The position numbers and the translations under genes are program-made. A DNA stretch of 64,000 nucleotides, from assembly GCA_034769895.1 (NCBI GenBank), contig CM068367.1, positions 1,311,333,046 through 1,311,397,045 of the forward strand. Reading direction: 5' to 3'. Origin of the DNA: Magicicada septendecula (Eukaryota; Arthropoda; Insecta; Hemiptera; Cicadidae). Positions 20,702 to 32,727 of this stretch are shown here, piece after piece. A model generated the notes under the pieces. That model searched no databases. It was given only the letters and a program-made list of their open reading frames with translations, and was not told the DNA's origin. How positions within the stretch are numbered: the stretch's first letter is position 1; every line of letters starts with the position of its first letter.

Positions 20702-21569
20702 TTAGTTTAGACTACATTGTATTGTTTGTCTAGATGCCGGGCATTGTTTCCTTGTAGTATAGTCGCCGACATATAACAATTTCCACTTCTCACTCTCTGT
20801 GTTAACATTCCATTGTACCGTGTAACTCACCTGTTCATAGGGTGAGAATTTATTTCTTAGATACGACGAATAACTTTTCTCTCCCTTGCTTTCTTCTCTC
20901 TCATTCTCTCCGCATTGCCTCTCTTGTTGAATGCACTGCTTATTATTTCATGTGTAACTTGCTCTCATGGGTCGCCTATAATAATCTCTGTAGTTTTTAT
21001 AATTATAATTGTGATTATTGTCATTTAATTAACGTTTGCTCGATACTTACTGTTTGTATTCTCATTGCAAACGCTGTGTTTTAATTGTGTTACACCTATT
21101 GCTTTCTTAACTGTTTTAATACTGTATGTATCTCCTGCTAATTGGATATTCTTGCTACCCAGGTACGATTGTTTATATCCTACTTTACATTCTTCCTTAG
21201 TGTTAATTATTTCACTAGAATTATAATAATTAATTATTAACATTCCTTCAAGTTAATTTTTTATTTTAATAGCTTCTTTATCAAGTGCTTTTTTAACCTT
21301 ACTTTTGCGTGCGTTTATATGCATATTATTATCGATATCCGTAGGCACTAAGTGCGCAGTCTTATTTACGATAGATTTTTCTAATTTTGATTTTCTATCT
21401 TCTCTTAATTTTTCTGTTTGTTTTCTAAAAAATTCTGTTAACTCTTCTATTTGTGTTCTATTATTATTTTCTTTTATTTTTCTGTTTGTTTGTCCTCTAC
21501 TTCGCCAAATATGGCTTGCACCATAGCTTGAAGCACCTCTTCCATCCTTAAACTTCTTGATATTGCCAT
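20702..21569 (-). pseudogene. E1 gag-like ORF, unit 1
   Basis: Aligns by eye with the intact 288-codon ORF at 51807-52673, starting at the ATG ending at 21569. It is broken by a small deletion near 21478 and other changes, leaving only pieces open (e.g. 21025-21243). Confidence 0.7.
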
Positions 21570-21894
21570 GTTGAATTATTTTGTATTTATTTATTATGTT
21601 TTAGAATATTATTCTTATGGAACCGAATTACTAAATTTATTTATTATTATTATTAATTATTATTTTTTTCTTATTACAATTACACCTTTACAATGATATT
21701 ACTTCGTTGAGCGCCAGTTGTGTCTTAATACACAACAATTAACATAACATACAATTAATGTTTAATATAAATAATTATTATCACATATAATATATTTTTC
21801 ATGTAACACGCATTTACATTTAGAGCAACCATTGAGCTACAAAAAAAATTTTAAATAGTCAAATGGTAGGGATCGTCCCCCACGATGGCCGCCA
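21570..21894 (-). promoter_or_regulatory. E1 leader with degenerate PBS, units 1/2 junction
   Basis: The PBS at 21877-21894 has decayed: the plus strand reads CCCCCACGATGGCCGCCA where other units read CCCCCACGTTGGGCGCCA. The leader keeps the uninterrupted E2 target region (GAGCGCCAG, ~21707-21717). Confidence 0.7.
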
Positions 21895-22453
21895 ATTTAT
21901 ATATAACAACATAATGATTGTAATATAATTTAATTTGCGTAGCCCCAAGTTCGGGGCTAATTTATATAACATAACAAATTATATAATGTATTGAATTCAT
22001 GGGTGTAATCATAATAAGAAGATGATACGTTATCTAAGTTTGAAACTGTTCCATTTTTTATTTTTATATTAAACAACATTTTTCATTTCGCATATAGAAG
22101 TACTATTCATTATTATATCGTTTGTACGACTCCTTCATATACAACTTATAGCTAACAATTTACATACACAGGTTATACGTAAATCTTATTATCTAATTTT
22201 AATTAATTGAATTATCATTTTGCTCTCGGCTTACTTATTGTGTGATCATCTTTTTTGCAATATCTGATTAATTTACTTTCTTAATGAAGTTACTTGTATT
22301 CCAATTTCTTTAATATTACATGGTTTTAAAACTTTCTACTGCATATGCATTCTCCTTTATCAACCAAGACTTTATTAATTACGTTAACTCAAAAAATCAA
22401 ATGTTTCTCTTATCTATCCATGCTTTTTGGTATCCAGGCCACTTATAGTATAT

Positions 22454-22944
22454 AATTAGTAAAATAGTTTTACCTATTTCTTGTCCGTCTGGTGGCCTTT
22501 TCTCTATATTTAATTCTACGCGTTTCGGGACATATGCCCCATCATCAGGAATATCCCTTGGTGAAGTTCGTCGATCATAAAATATTAAAAACACTTTATA
22601 TACAATTTTACACACATAACAGTAAATATAATATAAACATAAAAAATACACATAAAATCCCCAAACTGGGGACACACGCGATATCGGTGGTGCGCACCAC
22701 GACATGCTATATTCGACTGCGTGTGTCTCAAGTTTGGGGATTTTATGTATATTTTTTATGTTTATATTATATTTATTGTTATGTATGTAAAATTGTATAT
22801 AAAGTGTTTTTAATATTTTAATGATCGACAAACTTCACCAAGGGATATCCTGATGATGGGGCATATGTCCTGAAACGCGTAGAATTAAATATAGAGAAAA
22901 GGCCACCAGACGGACAAGAAAAAGGTAAAACTATTTTACTAATT
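22454..22944. repeat. Inverted repeat with paired hammerheads, LTR 2
   Basis: Same structure as in LTR 1. The sense motif at ~22509-22560 is intact. The antisense motif at 22842-22890 has CCTGAAAC instead of CCCGAAAC, which breaks the closing pair of stem II. Confidence 0.8.
22509..22560 (-). ncRNA. Hammerhead ribozyme motif, LTR 2, sense to E1
   Basis: All core elements present as in LTR 1 (CTGATGA, GGGGC/GTCCC, GAA, ACGCGT, A|GAATTA). Confidence 0.7.
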
Positions 22945-24283
22945 ATTTCTTTTATCATTTACGTTACTCTCAATTACTAAATTTTATACAAGAGATATTA
23001 TTCTAAATTTTACATTTATGTACAATTAGTTATTTTAATACAGGTTGAATGTCTTGCATTCTAACTTTAATTAGTGTCTTTCAAATGTCTGTAATTACAT
23101 TGGTTTTCCATCACCCCGTTTGATGTGGTTAATCATCCGTACGTCCTCCTTTGGTCCTCAGTCTGTGTACTCCGTGTCCTCTTGGTCCTCTGGTCAGATT
23201 CTACTGCATGTACGGTTTACAAGTCGTCACGCCTCACATCATATGCTGCGGTGTGTGTCCATAGACCTCCTCGTATGTGCTCTGCTGCTCTGGTTAGACT
23301 TCAGTTTGTCCTGTGCCTCTTACTATATATTTAAATTAGCATCGTCGACTGACATAGCCTTCCTGTGCCAACGGTTGAATCGAGAAGAAGAAACTTTATT
23401 AGTGCGACCTGCTATTTATAGTCAAGTCGTGCAAAAACTCATGTCTGAACAGTTTTTAACTTGGCAGATTTTGTCAAAGCGTCATTTCTCTCACTCTGGT
23501 TCAATTCACTATTCTCGCCTATCTTCACGAATTACGAAGTTTGTTTCACATCACTCGATTCTCAATCGATCACTAATTTTTATATGTTTACTATACGTAA
23601 ATTACACTTCTTTATTGTAATTACAAAAAGAGCTATTAACTTTTTACGTATAGTAATTGCAATTTTCACCATGGTCTTTTAAACCTTTATTCACCTTTAA
23701 TTTCTATACACTTTGGTGTCTTTTGTTTTACCCTAGCGTACATATTTTCCTTATAATTAAAGTAAAATATAAAACTATTCTACTTGAAAAGGGTTGGTTA
23801 CATTTCAGGAACGGACAGGCTCACACACACAAACCAAATATGCGTGTACACAACGCTAGAAACAGGTGCGTCGGGAATGTGTGTCCATGCATGAATTCTG
23901 TGCTCCCTATTTTTAACTACGATACAGCTTATGGAATCTGAATCATGTATATTAATTCTTCTTTATTTATTTCATTTATTTTTGCAATGCACAGTACCGT
24001 TAATGGTTGTACCATTGCATTATTTCCCTGCTTGGTGAAAAAAAATTTTAATACCAAATTAAAATTTTTTTTTTATTAGACAAATAATATGGTATTGTTT
24101 TTATTTATCGACACATTTATTTATTTTATGTGCGACTAATAATGAGTATATGATTTTTTTCACTTGTACCCTTATTTGGAGGTTTTGAGCAAATATTTCC
24201 CCTCCCATGTAGGTAGAGTCGCTGTGGTGTTTCGGTATATCAGCTTCAGTTGTTGTTTCACTTTAATCGTTCTAGTGACCAAG

Positions 24284-25111
24284 TTATTTATGAATGGATT
24301 TACCCATTTCTTTTTCTCTCACGCCATCATACACTATGAATGTCTGTTTACCAACTTGTCGTACCAGTGTATATGGTCCATCATACAACCTGAAAAATTT
24401 TTTAGCTGTATTAAGAACTCTTTTCCCTACTGGATTAGTCTTTAATAATACATCTTCTCCAATTGCAAACTGTTGTAGCTTATGCGTTCTGTTCAACTGC
24501 TCTACTCTCTTGCTACCTTTTTCTATTATTGCTCTCTTCGCATTCTCTATTTTAACGCTGACTGGAATTTGTATGTTTTGATTGGCAGGTTTTTGTATAT
24601 ATTTTTACCCAAATCTCTCAGGTTTACGATCTTCTCCTATTTCAATTTGCGTGTAACTTGTTGCTTCACTGTAGTTCTCGTTCATAGCCTTTTTGAAGAA
24701 TGGTAAATATTCTGCCCATCTGTTATGTTGGTTATGGCAGTAAATCCGTAGATATTTATCTAACTCCTTGTTTACCCTTTCTGCTAGATTTCCTTGTGGA
24801 TGTCTAATAGCTGTTAGGATGGTTTTAATTCCATTTTCTCTTAACGTTTGTTGCCAAACTTCGCTCTGGAATTGTACGCCTTGGTTACTCAAGATCTTTT
24901 TCATCTTGCTAAATGCTGAAATATATTTATTGAGTAGTATCTTCAGTACAGCTTTTGTTGTAGGTCGCATAACTGGATACAGATGAACTGCTTTGGAAAA
25001 CACATCTATACAGGCAAGTATGTGCTTATCTCCCCGACTTGATCTCGGTAGAGGTCCCAGAAAGTCCACTGCAACTAACTCTCCTCTAGCTTCCTTCTGA
25101 ATACTCTCCAT
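24284..25111 (-). pseudogene. E1 integrase fragment, unit 2
   Basis: Same fragment as unit 1 with Asp, Asn and Glu at the three catalytic positions. The stop after RKPERFG is a TAA at ~24605, preceded by a Trp-to-Gly change; both are shared exactly with unit 3. The C-terminal domain (24284-24496 and upstream) remains readable. Confidence 0.85.
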
Positions 25112-25872
25112 CTCAACATTTTATGCCATCCTTCACTCTGGAATTTTACATTTCCTTAATCATAATATTCCTTAACCTTTCCTTAACATTAATATTCCTT
25201 AACATTTCTTACCTTTCTTTAACATTAACATTCCTTAACATTTCATTAAATATAACATTCCTTAATATTCCGTAACATTTCCTTAAACATCAACTTTACT
25301 TAACATTTCTTACATTTCTTTGACACTAACATTCCTTAACATTTCTTTCCTTTCTTTAACATTAACCTTCCTTACCATTTCCTTAACATTTTTTGCAATC
25401 ATAACATTTCCTTAAACATAACTTCTAACCTTATTAAACATATTATTAATGGTGAAATTTTCTCACAGACCTAAATAACATTTCAAAGCTGAAGCATATT
25501 CTACGTTTTCATGTATGGCTTTTTATTAATTAATGCAACATTTCATTCGATAATACTACCTTCCAATCCTGGTTTACCAATTTGAAGAGAACAGTGTTGT
25601 ACCTCACACTGCTGGTATTTGATCTTAATTCTACTCTTTTGTATATCTTCTTTCTTATGCACTTTTGCTACAATGTCTTTTTATTATATAAGCCTTCTTT
25701 TTTTGTATATTATACCTCCGTGGAGATTGAAATTTTCTGCTCAATTACATATTATCATTAACATATTGTTATTCCTTATTATTTAATTCCTTATCTTATT
25801 AATAATTAACACAGTAATATTTTCAAAATAATTTCTATTTACATTAGGGCGTTGAGTGCGGTTTAGTTCACC
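25112..25872 (-). repeat. E1 unit 2 spacer with minisatellite
   Basis: TTCCTTAACATT-type array at ~25145-25420, then AT-rich sequence without a frame. Nearly the same as unit 1 and unit 3. Confidence 0.75.
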
Positions 25873-26742
25873 CTAGTTTAGACTACATTGTATTGTTTGT
25901 CTAGATGCCGGGCATTGTTTCCTTGTAGTATAGTCGCCGACATATAACAATTTCCGCTTCTCACTCTCTGTGTTAACATTCCATTGTACCGTGTAACTCA
26001 CCTGTTCATAGGGTGAGAATTTATTTCTTAGATACAACGAATAACTTTTCTCTCCCTTGCTTTCTTCTCTCTCATTCTCTCCGCATTGCCTCTCTTGTCG
26101 AATGCACTGCTTATTATTTCGTGTGTGACTTGCTCTCATGGGTCGCCTATAATAATCTCTGTAGTTTTTATAATTATAATTGTGATTATTGTCATTATAA
26201 TTAACATTTGCTCGATACTAACTGTTTGTATTCTCGTTGCAAATGCTGTGTTTTAATCGTGTTACACGTATTGCTTTCTTAACTGTTTTAATACTGTATG
26301 TATCTCCTGCTAATTGGATATTCTTGCTACCCAGGTACAATTGTTTATATCCTACTTTACATTCTTCCTTAGTGTTAATTATTTCACTAGAATTCTAATA
26401 ATTAATTATTAACATTCCTTCAAGTTCATTTTTTATTTTAATACCTTGTTTATCAAATGCTGTTTCAACCTTACTTTTGCGTGCGTTTATATGCATATTA
26501 TTATCGATATCCATAGGCACTAAGTGCGCAGTCTTATTTACGATAGATTGTTCTAATTTTGATTTCCTTTCTTCTCTTAATTTTTCTGTTTGTTTTCTAA
26601 AAAATTCTGTTAACTCTTCTATTTGTGTTCTATTATTATTTTCTTTTACTTTTTCTGTTTGTTTGTCCTCTACTTCGCCAAATATGGCGTGCACCATAGC
26701 TTGAAGCGCCTCTTCCATGCTTAAACTTTTTGATATTGCCAT
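25873..26742 (-). pseudogene. E1 gag-like ORF, unit 2
   Basis: Starts MAISKSLSMEEALQAM. A Tyr codon changed to TAG at ~26395 ends the frame after 115 codons. Downstream it is readable again as 25873-26139. The same nonsense change occurs in unit 3. Confidence 0.8.
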
Positions 26743-26880
26743 GTTGAATTATTTTGTATTTATTTATTATGTTTTAGAATATTATTATTATGGAACCAAA
26801 TTACTAAATTTATTTATTATTATTAAAAATTATTATTTTTTCTTATTACAATTACACCTTTACAATGATATTACTTTGTA

Positions 26881-26884
26881 GAGC
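26881..26884. repeat. E2 target-site duplication GAGC, left (unit 2)
   Basis: GAGC directly before the E2 LTR and again at 32542-32545 after it. Units 1, 4 and 5 show the empty site with one GAGC. Confidence 0.85.
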
Positions 26885-28160
26885 TGTAACAGTACATAAT
26901 GACCCAATACCATAATTATGGGGTTTAAAGGTATTTTTCAATGTTTTGTATTGTTTAATCATTAAAACACAGAATGGTTAGGTTCATTGTCCCTATGTAC
27001 GGAGGAACAAAGTAAATTCAACAAGAGTATCATACCAAGGTCACCGTTAGAACGTGCGGGAATCGAAAAAGTCCATGGCGGTGTTTGTGACGAATGACTT
27101 TAAATATGCATTGTTGATTGGATCATAGCACTGTTCCGTCATAACCAAAAACAATGTCGCACTGACTACAATACGTACAACGAGGCGGTGTCCAGTAAGA
27201 CAAAGCTGGATGACGTAAGAAACACACACACAAGCGCAAATTTACATTTGCCTCGTTCTCAATTCAACGCAGTTCTTCAAAGGATACACAGCGATGTATC
27301 GCTGGGCGATCAATTTTATAACAAAAGTTTATAATAACTAGAATCAAAATTACCAGTATAATAGTGGAGCAATAAAGGTTCAAAATTAGTAACAGTATGA
27401 ACTATAATATGTAGAATCAGTGCTTATAATTACTTCATTAAAACTCAGCAGAACTAGAGGCGAACACCGGCCATCAAAATGGGCGTCAACCACCAACCGC
27501 GAAGGAACAACACCGCACAACAATAAGAGAAGTCCAATTTTACCATCTTTCTTATAGTTTAATGAGCTCATTAATCAAGAATAATTAATTAAACGAATGT
27601 ACTTGTTCAAGGGTGAATGTGTGTGAGAGTGAGTGAGTGAGCTCATGGCCATAACTATATATGCCGAGGGCATTGGTTTGTGTGTAAATTAATTACTAAG
27701 TAATAAATGATTAAAGCTGCAGCAATATAAACGTTACAATGATCTTGATGGAGAAAACAAAAAAGAAGTATTAAGAATAATGTTGGATATTAAACTAACC
27801 GCCATTTTGTTTTTGGTCATCTTATATGACGTCATTTGACCGCATGGTCGTGTATGTAAAACATTCTGGAAAATTAAATTTTGATAGTTATTTTCAATAA
27901 TACAGTGTTATCATTTGTGTCATCATCTGTGTATCAAAATCTCGCTGTAAATGAATCCTGGCCCCCCTTTAGGTAAAAGCACATTTAAAAAAAAGAAGAA
28001 TATGAGCCCGGCAGTGACTGAAATTGGTAAGTACCCAGAAGTACCATATTATGGTATTTTTATAAATATAAATATCAATATATGTGTAGTAATAAAAAAT
28101 AAAGTAAGGGGGAAGTCACAAATGCTGCCCAGAACTGGGACATTATTAAGTAAAGTCACA
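26885..28160 (+). repeat. E2 5' LTR (long form)
   Basis: TGTAACAG...GTCACA, 1276 bp. It contains a TATATA motif (~27656), a perfect CRE-like TGACGTCA (27827), a splice-donor-like GGTAAGT (~28027) and a decayed PBS copy (28123). A ~276-bp segment (27330-27605) is replaced by about 11 bp in the 3' LTR. Confidence 0.85.
27827..27834. promoter_or_regulatory. CRE-like palindrome TGACGTCA in E2 LTR
   Basis: Perfect CREB/ATF consensus, conserved in all five E2 LTRs (also 32208, 38670, 42868 and 47064). It is flanked by GGTCA and TGACC half-sites in inverted order. A regulatory role is inferred. Confidence 0.5.
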
Positions 28161-28162
28161 AA

Positions 28163-28180
28163 TGGTGCCCGAACAGGGAC
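28163..28180 (+). promoter_or_regulatory. E2 primer-binding site, tRNA-Lys3 type
   Basis: TGGTGCCCGAACAGGGAC differs at one position from the classic tRNA-Lys3 PBS and lies 2 bp after the LTR end. Confidence 0.85.
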
Positions 28181-28352
28181 ATTATATAAAAATTAATTTA
28201 TATAAAACAGCCAGATTGAGAAACACAGAGGATGATATAAGATGGGACATAACCTAATGAACAAGAGGTTATGTTGACGAAGTCAAGTAACTAGTAATTG
28301 CATAGTTAAGTACAAATAAAAAATAAACAGTCATTTAGATATTTAATTAACG

Positions 28353-29664
28353 ATGGCAGAAAATAATAATAGTCTGGAAATGGACAATACAGACACGGAA
28401 TCCAGTTTATTAGGAAAACATGTTAGCTCGACACCTAGAGTAGCTGAAAATAAAATCTCGTTAGAAGATTTATTCACGTTAATCAGTGACAAATTTGAAC
28501 AACAAAATAGTAAGTTTGAAGACAAATTCAATCAAATGAATAGTACATTTAATGTAAAATTAGATAGTTTTGAGAATGAGCTCAAGAAACAAAACGATTT
28601 GAAAAACGTAAAATTAGATCAAGTAGAGGAGAAATTAGACAAGAGAATTAATGAGATACAGTTAGAAAATAAGAGTAGAGAAATAGACAGATTAGATAGA
28701 AACAAAGACAAGGTAAGTGGGGTAGAAAAGTATGATAATAAAATTAGATAGTTTTGAGAATGAGCTCAAGAAACAAAACGATTTGAAAAACGTAAAATTA
28801 GATCAAGTAGAGGAGAAATTAGACAAGAGAATTAATGAGATACAGTTAGAAAATAAGAGTAGAGAAATAGACAGATTAGATAGAAACAAAGACAAGGTAA
28901 GTGGGGTAGAAAAGTATGATAATATAAATAAAAGTATGATGTTAGAGAATGATTGTGTAAACAGGGGTAGTAATAATGAGGTTTTATGGGGAATAGAATA
29001 TAATAATGATGGAATGATAGTGTGTGTTAAAGGGTTAAAGACAGTGTGTAGAGAGAGCATAATTGTAAAAGAATTGCAGGGGTTAGATTTTTCCCTTAAT
29101 GGTGTATTTGGGGGTGATATACATGTTTTTAGGAAGGACGAGGGTGCCTTCGATGTAGGTTTTGGAGACAAAAGGTCTGCAAATAGTTGTCCCTGGATTT
29201 TTTGTGCACCTGATAGGTGGTGCGAGAATGAAGTTGTAGTGTCCCCTGCATATATTGGGAGAGAGAATGTGATTTGGGGTTATGATAGGAGATATTGTGA
29301 AAGAGAGTTGTGTGATAATTGGGAGATAGAGTTATATAGAGTATGTAGAGATTATGAAGAGTTTATTGAAAGGTTAGGTGGAGAGAGAAGTGATAAATAT
29401 AATAAAAACTTACCTTGGATTGAAGCTGATATGGCAGCAGTAGGAGGTGATGTTGATAACAATAATGACTTGATAAAATACCTAATTATGACTTATTATA
29501 CAGGAGGTGACAGGACAATGATCAATCATGACATGTTAAATGAGTTTGGGGATAATAATGAACGTTTGAATTGGATAGGTATTTCTAATGATAGTATAAA
29601 ATATCTAATAGTAAACCATGTATATAGTTTTAAGGTTCGATTGTTATTTGACGATGGAGGGTAG
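28353..29664 (+). pseudogene. E2 ORF of unknown function (gag position), copy 1
   Basis: Begins MAENNNSLEMDNTDTESS, followed by a long charged coiled-coil region (Asn/Lys/Glu-rich heptads) and a C-terminal part rich in Trp, Tyr and Cys. A 184-bp direct duplication (28556-28739 repeated at 28740-28923) shifts the frame, so it reads as two overlapping pieces, 28353-28751 and 28732-29664. Position after the PBS suggests a gag role, but no capsid motif or zinc knuckle is visible and I do not recognise the protein. An AAGGTAAGTG splice-donor-like site lies in the coiled-coil region. Confidence 0.75.
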
Positions 29665-31484
29665 TTGTTTTAATTGTGTTTATGAACATTTAATTATGTG
29701 GACGGTGTTTTAAAATGGACTGTTTATGACTGATTATGGTAAATGATTTAATGATTATGTGGATTGTATATTTTTGTGTATTAATGTCAGTGTATTTGTG
29801 TATTTTTGCTGTTGTATATTTTATGTATTTTTTTTATGTAAACATGTATTGTAGGATTTTAAATAACTGAAGAAAGTTTAAGTGATATTATGCGATTCAG
29901 ATTCTAAAGGGTTAGTAAATGATTATGCAGGTAATATATTTGGATATGGAGAGGTATTGTTGTTAATAGGTAAGTGGTGAATTTTCTAGTAGTGTATTAA
30001 GTTGAAATGTTGTAAAAGAGTTTGGGTAATAGTGATAAATAAGGGCATTGGAGTTAGTTAAATAGAGTTAATGGGAGTTAGGGATATAAAGTGTTGAGAT
30101 GCTGATAATATATAAAGAGGTGTTAGATATTTTAAGGACACAGTGGTTAGTGATTATATGTAGAGTTGAGTAATGTGAATGGTAATTATATTTGTTGTTG
30201 ATGGTGATATTTTGTAATAAGGGTATTGGTGTAGGAGTCTGCAACGAAAGGTGTTGAGACAGGAAAGGACCGTTGTGTGCCGGAAAGGGTTATCTGAAAG
30301 GGTCAGGAACCAATGAGAGAATGAGCATAGTGAGGGAACACACATACTAGTACAAAAAATGAGCGGTGCCAGAGGATTTAAATGGGATTTGTGAAGGGGG
30401 TTATTATAGAGATATTGGTGTCATAATATATTAATGGTTAGAAGCGGTTAGTAGGAAAAAGAGGTGAGTAAGGTTAGATTGACAATGCCAAAATAAGATA
30501 GAGAAAATAGTGAATAATAGAGAGTCACCCAAACTAGTAAGGATAGAAGGGTTAGGAAAGAAAATTCATGGTAGAAAGGTAATGTAACTGAAAGGTAAAT
30601 GATAAAGTTGAAATTGTTTTATAGAATCTAATGAATGTTAAATGATTAAAAGTTAATAGAGAATTGTTGAAGTAGTAATGTGATAAAGTTGTGGGTACAA
30701 GTCACGTAAATGTAAATTGTTTAATGTAAGGTAAATGTAACAATGTTAATGTGTAATGTCTAATGTTTTATGATGCCTTATTGTTATTAGTAATGACGTT
30801 AACAAGTGTCAAAGAATAGTAGCTTTTAAAAGTTGAAAGTCCAAAGGTACAATTGAAGTTGATCAAAAATATAGTATGATACATGTTGCAATAGATAGCT
30901 GATTGTAAGTTGAGTAATAAAATTCGAATAATAAAAGTATCTGCCATAGTAGTTGTAGGTTGAATTTATAGTAATAATTAGGTGAAGGTGTTTTGGGGAA
31001 TATTAGGGAATTGTTTGTGTATTGTGTTATTTGTAGTTGTATACATAGTTTGTTTTCTTACAAGGAAGAAATTGAGTTTGGTGGTGGTAAAAGAATATAC
31101 ATTTTAAAGTCTTGTTGTTGTTATGTTAAGCTTTTAAAATAGAACAAACCAATGCCCCAAACACAAACCAATGCGTCTAAAAGGGAACTATCAGTTGTAG
31201 ATATGGAGGTGTACTATACCACTATTTTAAATTTTGTATTTAATGTTTCAGAGTTTTGTGGTGTTGTGACCGCGGTCCTGGGCTGGCTGGAGCGTCAGAA
31301 CAGGAGCGTAGAGTGCCTCATGGCCTTATGGTGTAGGGATCTCTCAGGAGAAGTCCAGTAAGGTCAGAGGGTGCGACCAACATCATTGGACCAAGGGTAA
31401 GTGATGACAAATTTTTTATAGTAACATTACAGGGGGTTGTGGTGACATATCTAGACTGATCCTTTTAGGAAAGTGTGAATGAGT
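29665..31484 (+). other. E2 non-coding internal region, copy 1
   Basis: About 1.8 kb, G/T-rich on the plus strand with many stops. Near its end are TTTCAG (~31250, acceptor-like) and GGGTAAGTG (~31396, donor-like) around a GC-richer stretch (31265-31395), which could be a small exon of a spliced RNA. No protein function recognised. Confidence 0.5.
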
Positions 31485-31524
31485 CAATGAAAGTTTTTGT
31501 GTCTCGACACAAAATCTTTCATTG
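31485..31524 (+). repeat. Hairpin just upstream of E2 polypurine tract
   Basis: CAATGAAAGTTTTTGTGTC pairs with GACACAAAATCTTTCATTG around a 2-nt loop, with one bulge or mismatch. The AGGGGGTT tract follows at once, so the hairpin abuts the plus-strand primer site. Present in all three E2 copies. Confidence 0.75.
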
Positions 31525-31532
31525 AGGGGGTT

Positions 31533-32541
31533 TGTAACAGTACATAATGACCCAATACCATAATTGTGGGGTTTAAAGGTATTTTTCAATGTTTTGTATT
31601 GTTTAATCATTAAAACACAGAATGGTTAGGTTCATTGTCCCTGTGTACGGAGGAACAAAGTAAATTCAACAAGAGTATCATACCAAGGTCACCGTTAGAA
31701 CGTGCGGGAATCGGAAAAGTCCATGGCGGTGTTTGTGACGAATGACTTTAAATATGCATTGTGATTGGAACATAGCACTGTTCCGTCATAACCAAAAACA
31801 ATGACGCACTGACTACAATACGTACAACGAGGCGTTGTCCAGTAAGACAAAGCTGGATGACGTAAGAAACACACACACAGGCGCAAATTTACATTTGCCT
31901 CGTTCTCAATTCAACGCAGTTCTTCAAAGGATACACAGCGATGTATCGCTGGGCAATCAATTTTATAACAAAAGTTGAGTGAAAAGTTCAAGGGTGAATG
32001 TGTGTGAGAGTGAATGAGTGAACTCATGGCCATAACTATATATGCCGAGGGCATTGGTTTGTGTGTAAATTAATTACTAAGTAATAAATGATTAAAGCTG
32101 CAGCAATATAAACGTTACAATGATCTTGATGGAGAAAACAAAAAAGAAGTATTAAGAATAATGTTGGATATTAAACTAACCGCCATTTTGTTTTTGGTCA
32201 TCTTATATGACGTCATTTGACCGCATGGTCGTGTATGTAAAACATTCTGGAAAATTAAATTTTGATAGTTATTTTCAATAATACAGTGTTATCATTTGTG
32301 TCATCATCTGTGTATCAAAATCTCGCCGTAAATGAATCCTGGCCCCCCTTTAGGTAAAAGCACATTTAAAAAAAAGAAGAATATGAGCCCGGCAGTGACT
32401 GAAATTGGTAAGTACCCAGAAGTATCATATTATGGTATTTTTATAAATATAAATATCAATATATGTGTAGTAATAAAAAATAAAGTAAGGGGATAGTCAC
32501 AAATGCCGCCCAGAACTGGGACATTATTAAGTAAAGTCACA
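31533..32541 (+). repeat. E2 3' LTR (short form)
   Basis: 1009 bp, TGTAACAG to GTCACA, lacking the ~276-bp segment of the 5' LTR. It includes the decayed PBS-like block near its end, which shows that this block is part of the LTR. Confidence 0.85.
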
Positions 32542-32727
32542 GAGCGCCAGTTGTGTCTTAATACACAACAATTAACATAACATACAATTAATGTTTAATA
32601 TAAATAATTATTATCACATATAATATATTTTTCATGTAACACGCATTTACATTTAGAGCAACCATTGAGCTACAAAAAAAATTTTAAATAGTCAAATGGT
32701 TGGGATCGTCCCCCACGTTGGGCGCCA
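32542..32727 (-). promoter_or_regulatory. E1 leader remainder and PBS, units 2/3 junction
   Basis: Begins with the second GAGC of the E2 target duplication. The E1 PBS (minus strand TGGCGCCCAACGTGGGG, 32710-32727) matches the tRNA-Lys1,2 type. Confidence 0.85.

Larger units (their letters stand above)
21895..24198 (-). repeat. E1 LTR 2
   Basis: Lies between the unit 1 PBS side and the unit 2 polypurine tract (CCCCTCCC at ~24199). Closest by eye to LTR 1, with which it shares CCAAACTGGGGACAC in the palindrome where LTRs 3-6 have CTGGAGACAC. Confidence 0.75.
26885..32541 (+). mobile_element. LTR retrotransposon E2, single copy nested in E1 unit 2
   Basis: 5' LTR 26885-28160, PBS 28163-28180, one broken ORF, ~1.8 kb non-coding, hairpin, polypurine tract, 3' LTR 31533-32541. 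The 4-bp TSD suits Ty3/gypsy-type integration. No protease, RT, RNase H or integrase is present, so it is non-autonomous. It is inserted in the E1 leader in the opposite orientation. Confidence 0.85.

Noticed and set aside
28803..29171. 122-codon minus-strand frame rich in Ser/Leu/Pro
   Set aside because: Exact antisense shadow of the E2 ORF coiled-coil region.
31152..31361. 69-codon frame near the E2 3' end
   Set aside because: Interrupted by TAG in the other two E2 copies.
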